From: Rudanella paleaurantiibacter
GTDB taxonomy: Bacteria; Bacteroidota; Bacteroidia; Cytophagales; Spirosomataceae
Length of the DNA: 64,000 nucleotides
Reading direction: 5' to 3'
Assembly (NCBI RefSeq): GCF_009184635.1
Contig: NZ_WELI01000001.1
Coordinates: 1-64,000 of the forward strand
Both the position numbers and the translations under genes were made by a program. Each line of letters starts with the position of its first letter. Position 1 is the stretch's first letter. The notes beneath the pieces are model-generated. The model was not told where the DNA came from. It searched no databases and saw nothing but the letters and a program-made list of their open reading frames with translations. Shown in pieces: positions 42,146-49,491 of this stretch.

Positions 42146-42238
42146 CGATGAGTGATGAGCCTGCTGACACAAAACCATACTCTGGCGTCCGCAAACTCAT
42201 CACTCATCATTTTATCACTCATCGCTAATAAGTCATTG
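42146..42238. repeat. Palindromic repeat, family B (GATGAGTGATGAG words)
   Basis: ACGATGAGTGATGAG at the left pairs with CTCATCACTCATC at the right, and TTATCACTCATCG repeats the right word. The last 19 nt (CATCGCTAATAAGTCATTG, 42220-42238) are identical to 255-273 in repeat family A. The element runs into the M23 peptidase gene and includes its stop codon (TCA on the plus strand at 42233-42235). Confidence 0.7.
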
Positions 42239-43054
42239 TCTTCGGGCTGTCAGAAGCCAGCTATAGGTGTTGCGGGGAACGGGCAGACCGTCGGGCAACA
42301 AGTGCAGGTACATCAGGTGGAGGTGCGTGGGTGAGCGGGTTTTGTAAGCATTGTACCCCGATCGCCCCATGGTGGCTAGCTTTTGCCCTGCCTGTACCCA
42401 TTGGCCGGGCGTAACATCAACCACATTGTTGTGGGCGTAATAAAATAGGCCGTGCATTACCGGGTCGTACACCCAGATCCAATTGCCACCCCGGTATTCG
42501 CTGCCGGGTTGCCAGCCGGTTTCAATGGCCAATACCAGCCCGCTTGTCATAGCCAGAATATCAACGGGTTGGCGTGAGCGGTCGTCGAGGCAATCCTGAT
42601 TCGTATCGCGAATAAAAATATCCTGAGCCGGGTGGCTACCCCGCACGTTATAATCGAACAGATCAAATCCTTTGCCCCGATAGCCTTCGCCGTGCGTTCC
42701 GCCAATGGCGCTGGGGCCATAACCCCGCAACGGAAACACAAAATAATTGCCCGAGCGTTGCAGACTGTCGAGCGACACACTGTCGGCGGGTGTCAGGGTA
42801 TCGGCACCCATAATAGCCCCGGCCGAGGCCCCATTGCCCGCAAACCGGGCCTTCAACCCGTTCATAATCTGGCTGAACCGAAGTCGTGCTTCGGATGGAG
42901 TGACCGTTTGCTGCCGAATCTCGACGTAGAGACCCTGAAATTGCGTGCAATAGCTGTATAGGGTAGCTTCGGCCGGAGCACTGGTTACCGCTTGTGACGA
43001 TGCCACGTTCACCCCTCCCAAAACAACTGCTGTCACAACGCCCCAAAACCGCAT
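42233..43054 (-). CDS. M23-family metallopeptidase
   Basis: A 273-aa exported LytM-type zinc peptidase, probably a murein endopeptidase or an inactive activator. ATG 43054 is used (signal MRFWGVVTAVVLGGVNVASS), since the upstream part of the frame overlaps a promoter -7 box. The motifs HPAQDIFIRD (HxxxD) and, near the C-terminus, PTHLHLMYLH (HxH) are present, with GLFYYAHNN between them. The zinc ligands thus appear complete. It is transcribed alone. Its stop codon lies inside a palindromic repeat. Confidence 0.88.
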   Translation of the reverse strand: MRFWGVVTAVVLGGVNVASSQAVTSAPAEATLYSYCTQFQGLYVEIRQQTVTPSEARLRFSQIMNGLKARFAGNGASAGAIMGADTLTPADSVSLDSLQRSGNYFVFPLRGYGPSAIGGTHGEGYRGKGFDLFDYNVRGSHPAQDIFIRDTNQDCLDDRSRQPVDILAMTSGLVLAIETGWQPGSEYRGGNWIWVYDPVMHGLFYYAHNNVVDVTPGQWVQAGQKLATMGRSGYNAYKTRSPTHLHLMYLHLLPDGLPVPRNTYSWLLTARRQ

Positions 43055-43102
43055 AAGATCACCTAAACGAACTTTCACCGAACAGATTACTTGAATGAAG
43101 GG

Positions 43103-43130
43103 CAAAAGTACGGAAAAAGTAGAGCCGCAA
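43103..43130 (-). promoter_or_regulatory. Candidate promoter of the M23 gene
   Basis: Minus-strand TTG (43130-43128), 17 nt, then TACTTTTG (43110-43103). The -33 TTG lies in the left arm of the palindromic repeat at 43119-43245, so the repeat supplies part of the promoter. Confidence 0.5.
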
Positions 43131-43245
43131 TATGTTGCGGCTCACGGGCGGTAGGTTAAGCTCGCGATTACGGGCCCGTTTTGCTGATGCTTGTGAGCCG
43201 CCCGTTTTGCTGACGCCTGTGAGCCGCAATATGTTGCGGCTCTAC
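43119..43245. repeat. Palindromic repeat, family E
   Basis: Two 25-bp end units (43119-43143, 43221-43245) are inverted copies of each other, and each is itself a hairpin (GAGCCGCAA/TTGCGGCTC with TATG loop). Between them are two tandem 26-nt units (43175-43200 and 43201-43226), starting CCCGTTTTGCTGA and differing at two positions. The right end contains the stop codon of the DUF6089 gene (43242-43244). Confidence 0.85.
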
Positions 43246-43925
43246 TCGGGGCACGTAATCTTGTAAAACGTGTAACTGAGGGTGATGGCCGTGTAGGTGT
43301 AGCTGTCGTTGAGGGCGGGGTTCCCCGATGCCAGACGGGGTGCACCGGCGGCTTTGCCCAGCCCGTCGAGGTCGTCGTTGCGGGTGAACCGGGTGCCAAA
43401 CTCGAACCCAATGCTCCAGGGCCGTTTGATCTCGTATTTCAGACCAACGCCCAAGGGGTACATTACCCGGGGGCCGCCCTCGTTGCGGGGGCTGTACGAC
43501 ATATAGCCTATTCCACCAAACACGTACGGCGACCAGTTTTTAACCCGGCGCAGCATTTTGAAGTCACGGAAAAAGTATTCCATATCTACGGTAGTCTCTC
43601 CAATGCGGGTCCGAAACGAGCGGTTGCGGGCTTGCTGAAAGGGATCGCTGCTGACCCGGTCTTCGGCCTTGATACCGCCCATGGCAATACCAGCCCGCAT
43701 GGAAAACGACCGCGTGAAATTGTACCGGAAAAACAGGTTGCCGGCGGGCCGGTAAAAACGTGGATTCAGACTCGGCGCCAGATCGCCTTTGTAGAGCATC
43801 CCGCCCAGCCCCCCGCCCAGTTCAACCTGTTGGGCATGGGTAGCAAGGGCCATCAGCAGGAGCCCCATAAAAAGCCCGACCGTGGTTAGTCGGGCTGTGT
43901 GTTTACTATTCAGGCAAGCAGGCAT
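43242..43925 (-). CDS. DUF6089 outer-membrane beta-barrel protein
   Basis: A 227-aa exported protein: signal peptide (about 1-32, ATHAQQ), then an eight-strand-like barrel with repeated aromatic strand ends. The DUF6089 family features are VELGGGLGGMLYKGDLAP, the strand FRYNFTRSFSMRAGIAMG, VDMEYFFRDF, YVFGGIGYMSYSP and a final YTAITLSYTFYKITCPE. Function is unknown. It is a paralogue of the next protein. A TAGTTTTG -7 box lies at 43966-43973. Its stop codon falls in the palindromic repeat. Confidence 0.85.
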   Translation of the reverse strand: MPACLNSKHTARLTTVGLFMGLLLMALATHAQQVELGGGLGGMLYKGDLAPSLNPRFYRPAGNLFFRYNFTRSFSMRAGIAMGGIKAEDRVSSDPFQQARNRSFRTRIGETTVDMEYFFRDFKMLRRVKNWSPYVFGGIGYMSYSPRNEGGPRVMYPLGVGLKYEIKRPWSIGFEFGTRFTRNDDLDGLGKAAGAPRLASGNPALNDSYTYTAITLSYTFYKITCPE

Positions 43926-43982
43926 GCAGATTGAGAGTCGACCTCTTCACAAAAAACAATGAACGCAAAACTATAAATGACG

Positions 43983-44966
43983 TTACCGAATCGGTGGGCA
44001 CTTGATTTTACCCGGAATGGTATAGATGAGCTGAATTTGCGTGAGCAGGTACCCATCCGACAAAATGCCTTTGGCTCCCCGGGTTGTGGTTGTAAACGCA
44101 TTGGGGTCGTTCAGGGTCAGATCCGACAGTTTGGGGTCGCGGTCTTTGTTTTTGCGGGCGGCAAACTGTTCGGCCCGGCGGTCGGCCATGGCTGCCGACA
44201 GGCCCGATAAGGTGCCGGTTGCGGCATAGGGGCCACCTACGTCGTCCAGATAGTCGGAGAAGGCGTAGCGGTAACCCACTTCAGCCGCAATCGTAAAATC
44301 GTCGTTGTACTTGTAGCGTACCCCAAACCCAACGGGTATAGCCAGCGTCACAAGGGAATATGGCTTAGGGTAGTTAGGTTGTCCCTGTCCCTCGGTGCCC
44401 AGCGGTTGCAGTTTGACCCAAACGCGGCTATCATCTGCCTCGGGTGTGTTAGGGTCGTCGTAACCCACGGGGGTGCGGGCTTCAGGGCTGTGGGCTATCA
44501 GGGCTAACCCGGCAAATACGTAGGGCGATACCTTGGCGCGTTGGTTTGAGTTGCGGCCGTCCGGGCGGAATTTATAAATCCCCGTCAGAGCAAACTCTTT
44601 CAGGTCGTTGCGGAAGTGCAGGTTCCGGACGTACTGCACCGGGCCACCTCCATTGCCTTTATTAAACGTGTAATCATCACCGGCAATTCGTGCCCAGGTG
44701 AAGCCAGCCCGGGCGGCAATGCGGGGCGTAAAGTGCCGGGTGTAGTGCAGGCCGGCATTCCAGCGAAGCATGATAAACGTAGCTTTGGGCGCAGCCCGGT
44801 AGCCGGCCAAATCGCCGTAATAGCTGGACGTACCTACGCCTACGCCGACTTCAGAGTACGGGGCAAATTGGGTATTCGGTCGGCGTTGCGCCATACTCTC
44901 CTGAATGCCCGCGCTCACTAACAACGCCGACAAAATACCCGAGGTCAATGCGTGTATACGCTTCAT
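43983..44966 (-). CDS. DUF6089 outer-membrane beta-barrel protein, longer paralogue
   Basis: A 327-aa exported protein (signal about 1-26, ESMAQR) with the DUF6089 pattern: EVGVGVGTSSYYGDLAGY, MLRWNAGLHYTRHFTPRIAA, DLKEFALTGIYKF, YVFAGLALIAHSP, VGFGVRYKYNDDFTIAAEVG and ILSDGYLLTQIQLIYTIPG. It is longer than its neighbour by an extra loop (about 225-300). In many Bacteroidota, this gene family lies between NAD kinase and the isoprenyl transferase/BamA genes, and here NAD kinase is indeed upstream. The uppS-bamA part is absent. A structural or assembly role in the outer membrane is possible. Confidence 0.87.
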   Translation of the reverse strand: MKRIHALTSGILSALLVSAGIQESMAQRRPNTQFAPYSEVGVGVGTSSYYGDLAGYRAAPKATFIMLRWNAGLHYTRHFTPRIAARAGFTWARIAGDDYTFNKGNGGGPVQYVRNLHFRNDLKEFALTGIYKFRPDGRNSNQRAKVSPYVFAGLALIAHSPEARTPVGYDDPNTPEADDSRVWVKLQPLGTEGQGQPNYPKPYSLVTLAIPVGFGVRYKYNDDFTIAAEVGYRYAFSDYLDDVGGPYAATGTLSGLSAAMADRRAEQFAARKNKDRDPKLSDLTLNDPNAFTTTTRGAKGILSDGYLLTQIQLIYTIPGKIKCPPIR

Positions 44967-45088
44967 ATATTGAGGATAAAACCACTACGAACTGATTATC
45001 GACCGAAGTCGACTATTTCCGAAACGGCTATGAACTGAATTTTATTGAAAATCTCGCACGAAAATTATGCCAAAGGGATAAGGAGGTA

Positions 45089-45117
45089 GGAGTGAGTAGT
45101 GAGGAGTTGCTCACTCC
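45089..45117. repeat. Palindromic repeat at the nadK stop codon
   Basis: GGAGTGAG (45089-45096) pairs with CTCACTCC (45110-45117), and similar ACTCACT words continue inside. The element ends 1 nt before the nadK stop codon (plus-strand TCA at 45119-45121). Confidence 0.6.
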
Positions 45118-45118
45118 T

Positions 45119-45994
45119 TCAATTCCGAATATCGAAGCCCCAGTTGAGTTTACTGCGCAGAGTGTTGAGGAAATTGTCGTCATTGAGCTTGACAAGCCGA
45201 GCCGAAAAGTCGGCTTTCTGCACACTCAGGCGGGTCGAAGCATCGACCGTGCGCGAGCGCGAGTCGAGGGCGACCAGGAAATTGCCACTCCGGCTCGAAA
45301 CCTCAAACGAAAGCTGGCAGGAGTCCATCACGACCATGGGGCGCACGTTCAGGTTGTGCGGGCTGATGGGAGTGATAATGAAGTTATTTGTGTGCGGCAA
45401 CAGCACCGGTCCTCCGCAACTGAGCGAGTAACCCGTTGATCCCGTGGGGGTTGATATAATGAGCCCGTCGGCCCAGTAGGAGTTTAGAAACTGCCCGTCG
45501 AGGTAGGTATGCACCGTAATCATCGACGACATTTCGGTGCGGGTAATCGTGAAATCGTTCAGGGCGAAGGGGATACCCTCAAAAATATCCTTGTCGGTTT
45601 GCAGGCTCACCAGCGAGCGTTCATCAATCGTGAACTGCCCGTTTACAATGGCGTGGAGCATATACTTGATGGCCGTAGGGGCCACCGTTGCCAGAAACCC
45701 CAGCCGCCCAATGTTGATCCCGACAATCGGGGTTTGGCGGGCACCTACGTGGGCAACAGCCTCCAGCAGCGTACCATCGCCCCCGAGGCTGAGCATAAAA
45801 TCGGCATCAAAAAGCTCTTCGGGCGTGCGGTAGGTGGACTGGAAAGGGTGGGCAACGCCCGCAAAATTGAGAAACTCGTGGTAGCCGTGCGAAATTTGTA
45901 CTTCTGCCTGTCGCTCGACCAGATCGTCGAACATGGCCTGCACGTACGGCTTTGTTTGTACGCTGAAATTACGCCCGTGAATGGCAATTTTCAT
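45119..45994 (-). CDS. nadK: NAD kinase
   Basis: A 291-aa cytosolic kinase making NADP+ from NAD+ and ATP or polyphosphate. The family motif GGDGTLLEAVA (about residues 73-83) and the second motif NDFTITR near 150, followed by ADGLIISTPTGSTGYSLSCGGP, are intact. It is preceded 70 nt upstream by a CBS-domain gene on the same strand and followed by the DUF6089 pair, a gene order seen in many Bacteroidota. The promoter is probably upstream of the CBS gene. A short palindrome adjoins the stop. Confidence 0.96.
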   Translation of the reverse strand: MKIAIHGRNFSVQTKPYVQAMFDDLVERQAEVQISHGYHEFLNFAGVAHPFQSTYRTPEELFDADFMLSLGGDGTLLEAVAHVGARQTPIVGINIGRLGFLATVAPTAIKYMLHAIVNGQFTIDERSLVSLQTDKDIFEGIPFALNDFTITRTEMSSMITVHTYLDGQFLNSYWADGLIISTPTGSTGYSLSCGGPVLLPHTNNFIITPISPHNLNVRPMVVMDSCQLSFEVSSRSGNFLVALDSRSRTVDASTRLSVQKADFSARLVKLNDDNFLNTLRSKLNWGFDIRN

Positions 45995-46040
45995 GAAAAA
46001 ACGTTTTCAGTACTCGGTTTTGAACCCCAACGGGAAACCG

Positions 46041-46065
46041 GAACTCTAAACCGAGAACTCTAAAC
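46041..46065. repeat. Tandem word repeat at the CBS gene stop codon
   Basis: GAACTCTAAAC occurs twice (46041-46051, 46055-46065) with CGAGAA or CGGGAA words around it. The last base is the first base of the CBS gene's stop codon as read on the plus strand (CTA at 46065-46067). CGGTTTTGAACC at 46015 and CCGGAAC nearby give further small pairings. Confidence 0.5.
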
Positions 46066-46733
46066 TACGTATTAAGGTAGCGCAGCAGCAAATCGAGCCG
46101 CTCCTGATCAATACTTTCGATGGGGGCATTGGCAAAAGCCGCTTCGATGTTGTAGCCGAAGCGTTCGAGGGTCGAAACAACCGGGCCAATATCGCGCCGG
46201 TTCAATTTCAATGTAAGTCGCGACTTGTCGGGCATGCCGTAAGCCGCGCTGCTAAAATAGCTGCTGATTACTTTCGTGTTGTTCGACTCAATCAGGCGGC
46301 TAATTTCAGCCAGTGAATAGTCGCGCTCGTCGATGCTCAGAATCAGAATGGCCCCGGCCTCGGTCATGCCCAGCTCGTTGGCGAAGTTCTTGAGTAGTTC
46401 GTTGACCGATACCGTACCCATAAACTCCTTGGCGTCGTTGAGCACGGCCAATACTTCGAGCCGGTGCTCAAGGGCTACGCTCAGCAGCTCAAGGGCGTGC
46501 TGGGTTTCGTAGACGTACACTTGCTCAAACAACCGCATCACTTCCGAGAGCGGGCGGTCTTCGTCGGCCACGTCCATCAGCACATCTTCCGACAGCAGAC
46601 CTTTGTACTCCGTCTGATCGGTCAGCACCATCTGGCCGATGCGGTGTTCCTGCATCCAATTCAGAGCCTCCCCGACGGTGTCGGCAGGCTTCAGCGCTGG
46701 CAGCATGGTATCGATCAATTCAGCAGCAAGCAT
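46065..46733 (-). CDS. CBS-domain protein
   Basis: A 222-aa cytosolic protein. The two CBS motifs (about 1-60 and 70-130; ALNWMQEHRIGQMVLTD, then LELLSVALEHRLEVLAVLND) form one adenosyl-binding Bateman module. The C-terminal half (about 135-222; GAILILSIDERDYSLAEISR, NTKVISSYFSS) resembles an ACT-like fold. It is the first gene of the CBS-nadK unit, which suggests regulation by adenine nucleotides or NAD. No direct link is proven. The 230 nt upstream contain no other gene, only an inverted repeat (46906-46940). Confidence 0.85.
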   Translation of the reverse strand: MLAAELIDTMLPALKPADTVGEALNWMQEHRIGQMVLTDQTEYKGLLSEDVLMDVADEDRPLSEVMRLFEQVYVYETQHALELLSVALEHRLEVLAVLNDAKEFMGTVSVNELLKNFANELGMTEAGAILILSIDERDYSLAEISRLIESNNTKVISSYFSSAAYGMPDKSRLTLKLNRRDIGPVVSTLERFGYNIEAAFANAPIESIDQERLDLLLRYLNT

Positions 46734-46963
46734 AAAGGGCAGAAACAGCTGGAAAAACTGTATGAGGGAAAACTAAGAAAAAGTCGTCAGAGTTTCCAAA
46801 AGGTTATTGTAAAAGTTAGCAGACCCACACAGTCGTTGCCGAAACGTAGGATTTTGGTAAGGCCTGATTGAATGCTATCCGGTGTAATGCATACCGAAGT
46901 TACATCGTTGAATGGCCCGACCAGTCTTGTTTATTCAACGTCGTACGGGTAGCCCACCGTATG

Positions 46964-48217
46964 TCAGGCGGCCAATTCGCGCAGGGCTTTCACGAGCGTA
47001 TCCAGCTCGGCGGTTGTGGTGTACAGGTGTGGCGTCACGCGAACCCCCTGCACATTAGCTCGCTCAATGCCCACCGTCCAGATTCGGTATCGGTCGAACA
47101 GGGTTTTGGCGAGGTCGGTGGGTTTCATGCCGCGAATACCCACGTTGGCAATGCCGCACATCCGGGCCGGGTCGGCGGGGGTGTTGACGATGACGTTGGG
47201 TACCGATCGCACCTTCGAGGTCCAGTACGCTTGCAGGTAGCGCAGTCGGGCTTCCTTGCGGGCAATCCCAATCATCTGATGAAACCGAATGGCATCGGCC
47301 AGAGCGAGGTCGGTATGTACGGGGTGGGTGCCGGTATGGTTTAGTTTTCGGATGTCATCGTCGGCAAAACCCGCATCGCCAAACATAGGCCACAACCCTT
47401 TCACCTTGTCGCGCCGAACGTAGAGCATACCGGCCCCAAGCGGGCAACCGAGCCACTTGTGCAGGCTGCTGCCGTAGTAGTCGCAGCCGAGGTCGGGTAG
47501 CCGAAAATCGAAATGCCCAACGGCATGTGCCCCGTCGACCATGACCTCTACGCCGTGCCGGTGGGCCATATCGGCAATTTTCCGAACGGGGAGTATCTGA
47601 CCCGTAATATTCACAATGTGACAGAGCATCAGCAGCCGGGTTTTGGGCGTGATCGCCTTTTCGTACAGGCGCACCAGCTTGTCGTCGGATTGCGGGTGGT
47701 TAGGTAGCTCCACTTCCCGGTTCACAATGCCGTACCGCCGGGCCTGCTGGGCAAACATATCGAGCATGGCACCGTAGTCCTGCACGGCCATCACGGCCTC
47801 GTCGCCCCGTTTCCAGTCGATACCCGAAATCACGGTATCGAGCGACTCGGTGGTGTTGCGGGTGATAATCAGTTCGTCCGACGAGCAGCCCACCACCTCG
47901 GCCAACTGTTTCCGCACGGCCAGTTTATCGTCGAACTGCCGGGTGCGCATGTAGTACGACGAAACCCGGTTCACCGTGCGGGCGTGGCTCACCAAGGCAT
48001 CCATCACCTCGTTGGCGGCCAGGATGTAGTAGCCGTTTTCGAGGTGGATAAAGTCATTGGTGACGGTAAAATGTGACCGTAGGCTTTCCCAGAAGGCTTC
48101 TTCGCGGGCTACAGTGTCGGCCGGGAGCCCCTCTATGGTTTGGAGTAGGCTATGGAGGGGGGTAAAGGGCAGAGCCGCAAGGCCCGTGAAGGAACGGAGA
48201 AAGTCGCGCTTGGTCAT
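46964..48217 (-). CDS. PLP-dependent aminotransferase class V-fold enzyme (isopenicillin-N-epimerase-like)
   Basis: A 417-aa fold-type I PLP enzyme. Start at 48217 gives MTKRDFLRSFTGLAALPFT, a Tat-like export signal; an ATG at 48238 is inside a hairpin loop. Motifs are TRNTTESLDTVISG (PLP phosphate cup), VDGAHAVGHFDF (Asp pairing the pyridine) and SLHKWLGCPLGAGML with the Schiff-base Lys. Such Tat-exported members are annotated as isopenicillin N epimerases or selenocysteine-lyase-like, but actual substrates are unknown. It is downstream of a small outer-membrane protein gene on the same strand. Confidence 0.85.
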   Translation of the reverse strand: MTKRDFLRSFTGLAALPFTPLHSLLQTIEGLPADTVAREEAFWESLRSHFTVTNDFIHLENGYYILAANEVMDALVSHARTVNRVSSYYMRTRQFDDKLAVRKQLAEVVGCSSDELIITRNTTESLDTVISGIDWKRGDEAVMAVQDYGAMLDMFAQQARRYGIVNREVELPNHPQSDDKLVRLYEKAITPKTRLLMLCHIVNITGQILPVRKIADMAHRHGVEVMVDGAHAVGHFDFRLPDLGCDYYGSSLHKWLGCPLGAGMLYVRRDKVKGLWPMFGDAGFADDDIRKLNHTGTHPVHTDLALADAIRFHQMIGIARKEARLRYLQAYWTSKVRSVPNVIVNTPADPARMCGIANVGIRGMKPTDLAKTLFDRYRIWTVGIERANVQGVRVTPHLYTTTAELDTLVKALRELAA

Positions 48218-48221
48218 ACGT

Positions 48222-48255
48222 GCCGTTTCCGTAGGCATGGGGCTACGGAAACGGC
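48222..48255. promoter_or_regulatory. Perfect 13-bp hairpin just before the aminotransferase start
   Basis: GCCGTTTCCGTAG (48222-48234) and CTACGGAAACGGC (48243-48255), with an 8-nt loop. On the minus-strand RNA the loop carries an in-frame AUG (48238-48236), and the chosen start codon lies 4 nt after the stem. It could be a terminator of the upstream gene, 53 nt away, but no U-run follows, so a translation-affecting role is as likely. Confidence 0.45.
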
Positions 48256-48307
48256 TGTAAATAACGGAATTTAGGCAGAATGGGCAAGGCCGTGTCAGGG
48301 CGTTGCA

Positions 48308-48838
48308 CTACTTCATTTTACCGAAGTATAAGGAGAGGTTTAGCCCGCCAAACGAACGTTTGTCGTTTAGATTTCCAAACGCAGTCAGACCAATGCCAAT
48401 CTGCTTTAACGACGCCATGTAGCGTATTTCGGCCGGAATGCCTATCGTTTTGTAGCCTACATATTCGTGGACTCGACCAGTGCCCATCAGTGGGTCAGGG
48501 TCGGTGTACAGATACTGCCCCCGGAAGTTCCCTTTGATGTACGATAGCCCTGCTGCGAATAAGAATTTGCGGACCCGTCGGCCGTACAGCAACCCTAACT
48601 CCTGCGTTTTAATACCCGGTTCAACGGCTGGTATAAACTCTGCATCGACTACGTAGCGCCCCACAAGAGCACTCTGTGAATTCTGGGGCTCAAAACCAAC
48701 GGCTAGCATCCCACTGGCATAGGTTGCTTTACCTAAGCCCGGACTGACCCAAAAGCGGGTTGGTATGGTTTGCTGAGCCAAAACGATATGCTGAATCGGG
48801 TACACAAACAAAACGATCAGTAGCGCTTTGACTCTCAT
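48308..48838 (-). CDS. Hypothetical outer-membrane protein
   Basis: A 176-aa exported protein (ATG 48838; signal about 1-20, IQHIVLAQQ) with alternating hydrophobic strands: FWVSPGLGKATYASGMLAV, IGIPAEIRYMASLKQIGIGL, and a C-terminal GLNLSLYFGKMK. It has the appearance of a small beta-barrel in the outer membrane, but no family is recognised. A start 13 codons upstream is possible but lacks a signal. It may share a transcript with the PLP enzyme gene downstream. The sequence is more AT-rich than its neighbours. Confidence 0.55.
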   Translation of the reverse strand: MRVKALLIVLFVYPIQHIVLAQQTIPTRFWVSPGLGKATYASGMLAVGFEPQNSQSALVGRYVVDAEFIPAVEPGIKTQELGLLYGRRVRKFLFAAGLSYIKGNFRGQYLYTDPDPLMGTGRVHEYVGYKTIGIPAEIRYMASLKQIGIGLTAFGNLNDKRSFGGLNLSLYFGKMK

Positions 48839-48931
48839 TATAACGTAAAGTCTTGGGGTGTGAGGGGTGAGATTCATTTCGCCAATAAAAATGCAATGTA
48901 TACGTTTTCAATAGTTTGTTGAATAGTGACG

Positions 48932-49027
48932 TAATATGAGTTATGGATAAAGGCTTTACAAGTAATTGGTTTGTAGATAGTTGCTGACGCGGAGGGCTTC
49001 GACAGCCATTTTCAATAATTCACGTTA
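48932..49027. repeat. Dispersed palindromic repeat, family A, copy 2
   Basis: The left arm TAATATGAGTTATGGATAA and right end TAATTCACGTTA match the ends of the element at 221-306 (13 of 13 identical in GAGTTATGGATAA). The interior is different. It lies between the small outer-membrane gene and the CWC protein gene. The rest of this 276-nt gap shows nothing further. Confidence 0.6.
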
Positions 49028-49114
49028 ATGTACTGTGTATAAAGATTCAATGCCGGACCACCATCGACCTGTTTTAGCCTGGCGGATGGACGGGAGTTTT
49101 CGGGGGGCAGCAAT

Positions 49115-49312
49115 CTAACTTGCCTCTCGGTCAGTTTCGGCAAGCGCCCGCAGGCAATCGGCGCAGAGGCACCCTTCGTAACGGGCGGCAATGTAGGTCC
49201 GTTGGGCAGGGGTGAGAGGCACAGCCGCGCATTGGCAGTTATGGATGGTGGCGGCCCGGCATGCAAACGGCCGGTGGCAACGTGGGCAGCGGGTTGGTTC
49301 GTCAGCGGGCAT
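49115..49312 (-). CDS. Cysteine-rich CWC-family protein
   Basis: A 65-aa protein with the start at 49312 (MPADEPTRCPRCHRPFACR). Eight cysteines lie in the CxxC-x4-C / CxC / CxCxxC pattern: CPRCHRPFAC, HNCQCAAVPL and GCLCADCLRAL. This matches the small cysteine-rich CWC family found in proteobacteria and Bacteroidota, probably a zinc-ribbon-like metal-binding fold. No function is known. The frame is open to 49393, but those residues are low-complexity and not part of the family. It is a monocistronic gene with no obvious partner. Confidence 0.75.
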   Translation of the reverse strand: MPADEPTRCPRCHRPFACRAATIHNCQCAAVPLTPAQRTYIAARYEGCLCADCLRALAETDREAS

Positions 49313-49436
49313 GGGTCTGAAAGATTGTTGGATGGGGTAAAGATATACCGTAGCCTCACTCGGTGGGGCTGATAGCGAAACAATGCGGCCCACCAGCGTG
49401 CCTATTCATGGATAAGTAAGGCTATACACAACTGGC

Positions 49437-49472
49437 AAAGCCTGACTCTGCTGGAGTCAGGCTTTCTTTTTG
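49437..49472 (+). terminator. Intrinsic terminator on the plus strand
   Basis: AAAGCCTGACTC (49437-49448) and GAGTCAGGCTTT (49454-49465), a perfect 12-bp stem with 5-nt loop, then CTTTTTG on the plus strand. All nearby genes are on the minus strand. It may work bidirectionally for the pirin gene (stop 49492), or terminate an unannotated plus-strand transcript. Confidence 0.6.
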
Positions 49473-49491
49473 CCTGGCGCGGGCCGGTTAC

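Noticed and set aside
43175-43226. Possible CRISPR array
   Set aside because: Only two tandem 26-mers without spacers, inside a palindromic repeat. No cas genes are present.
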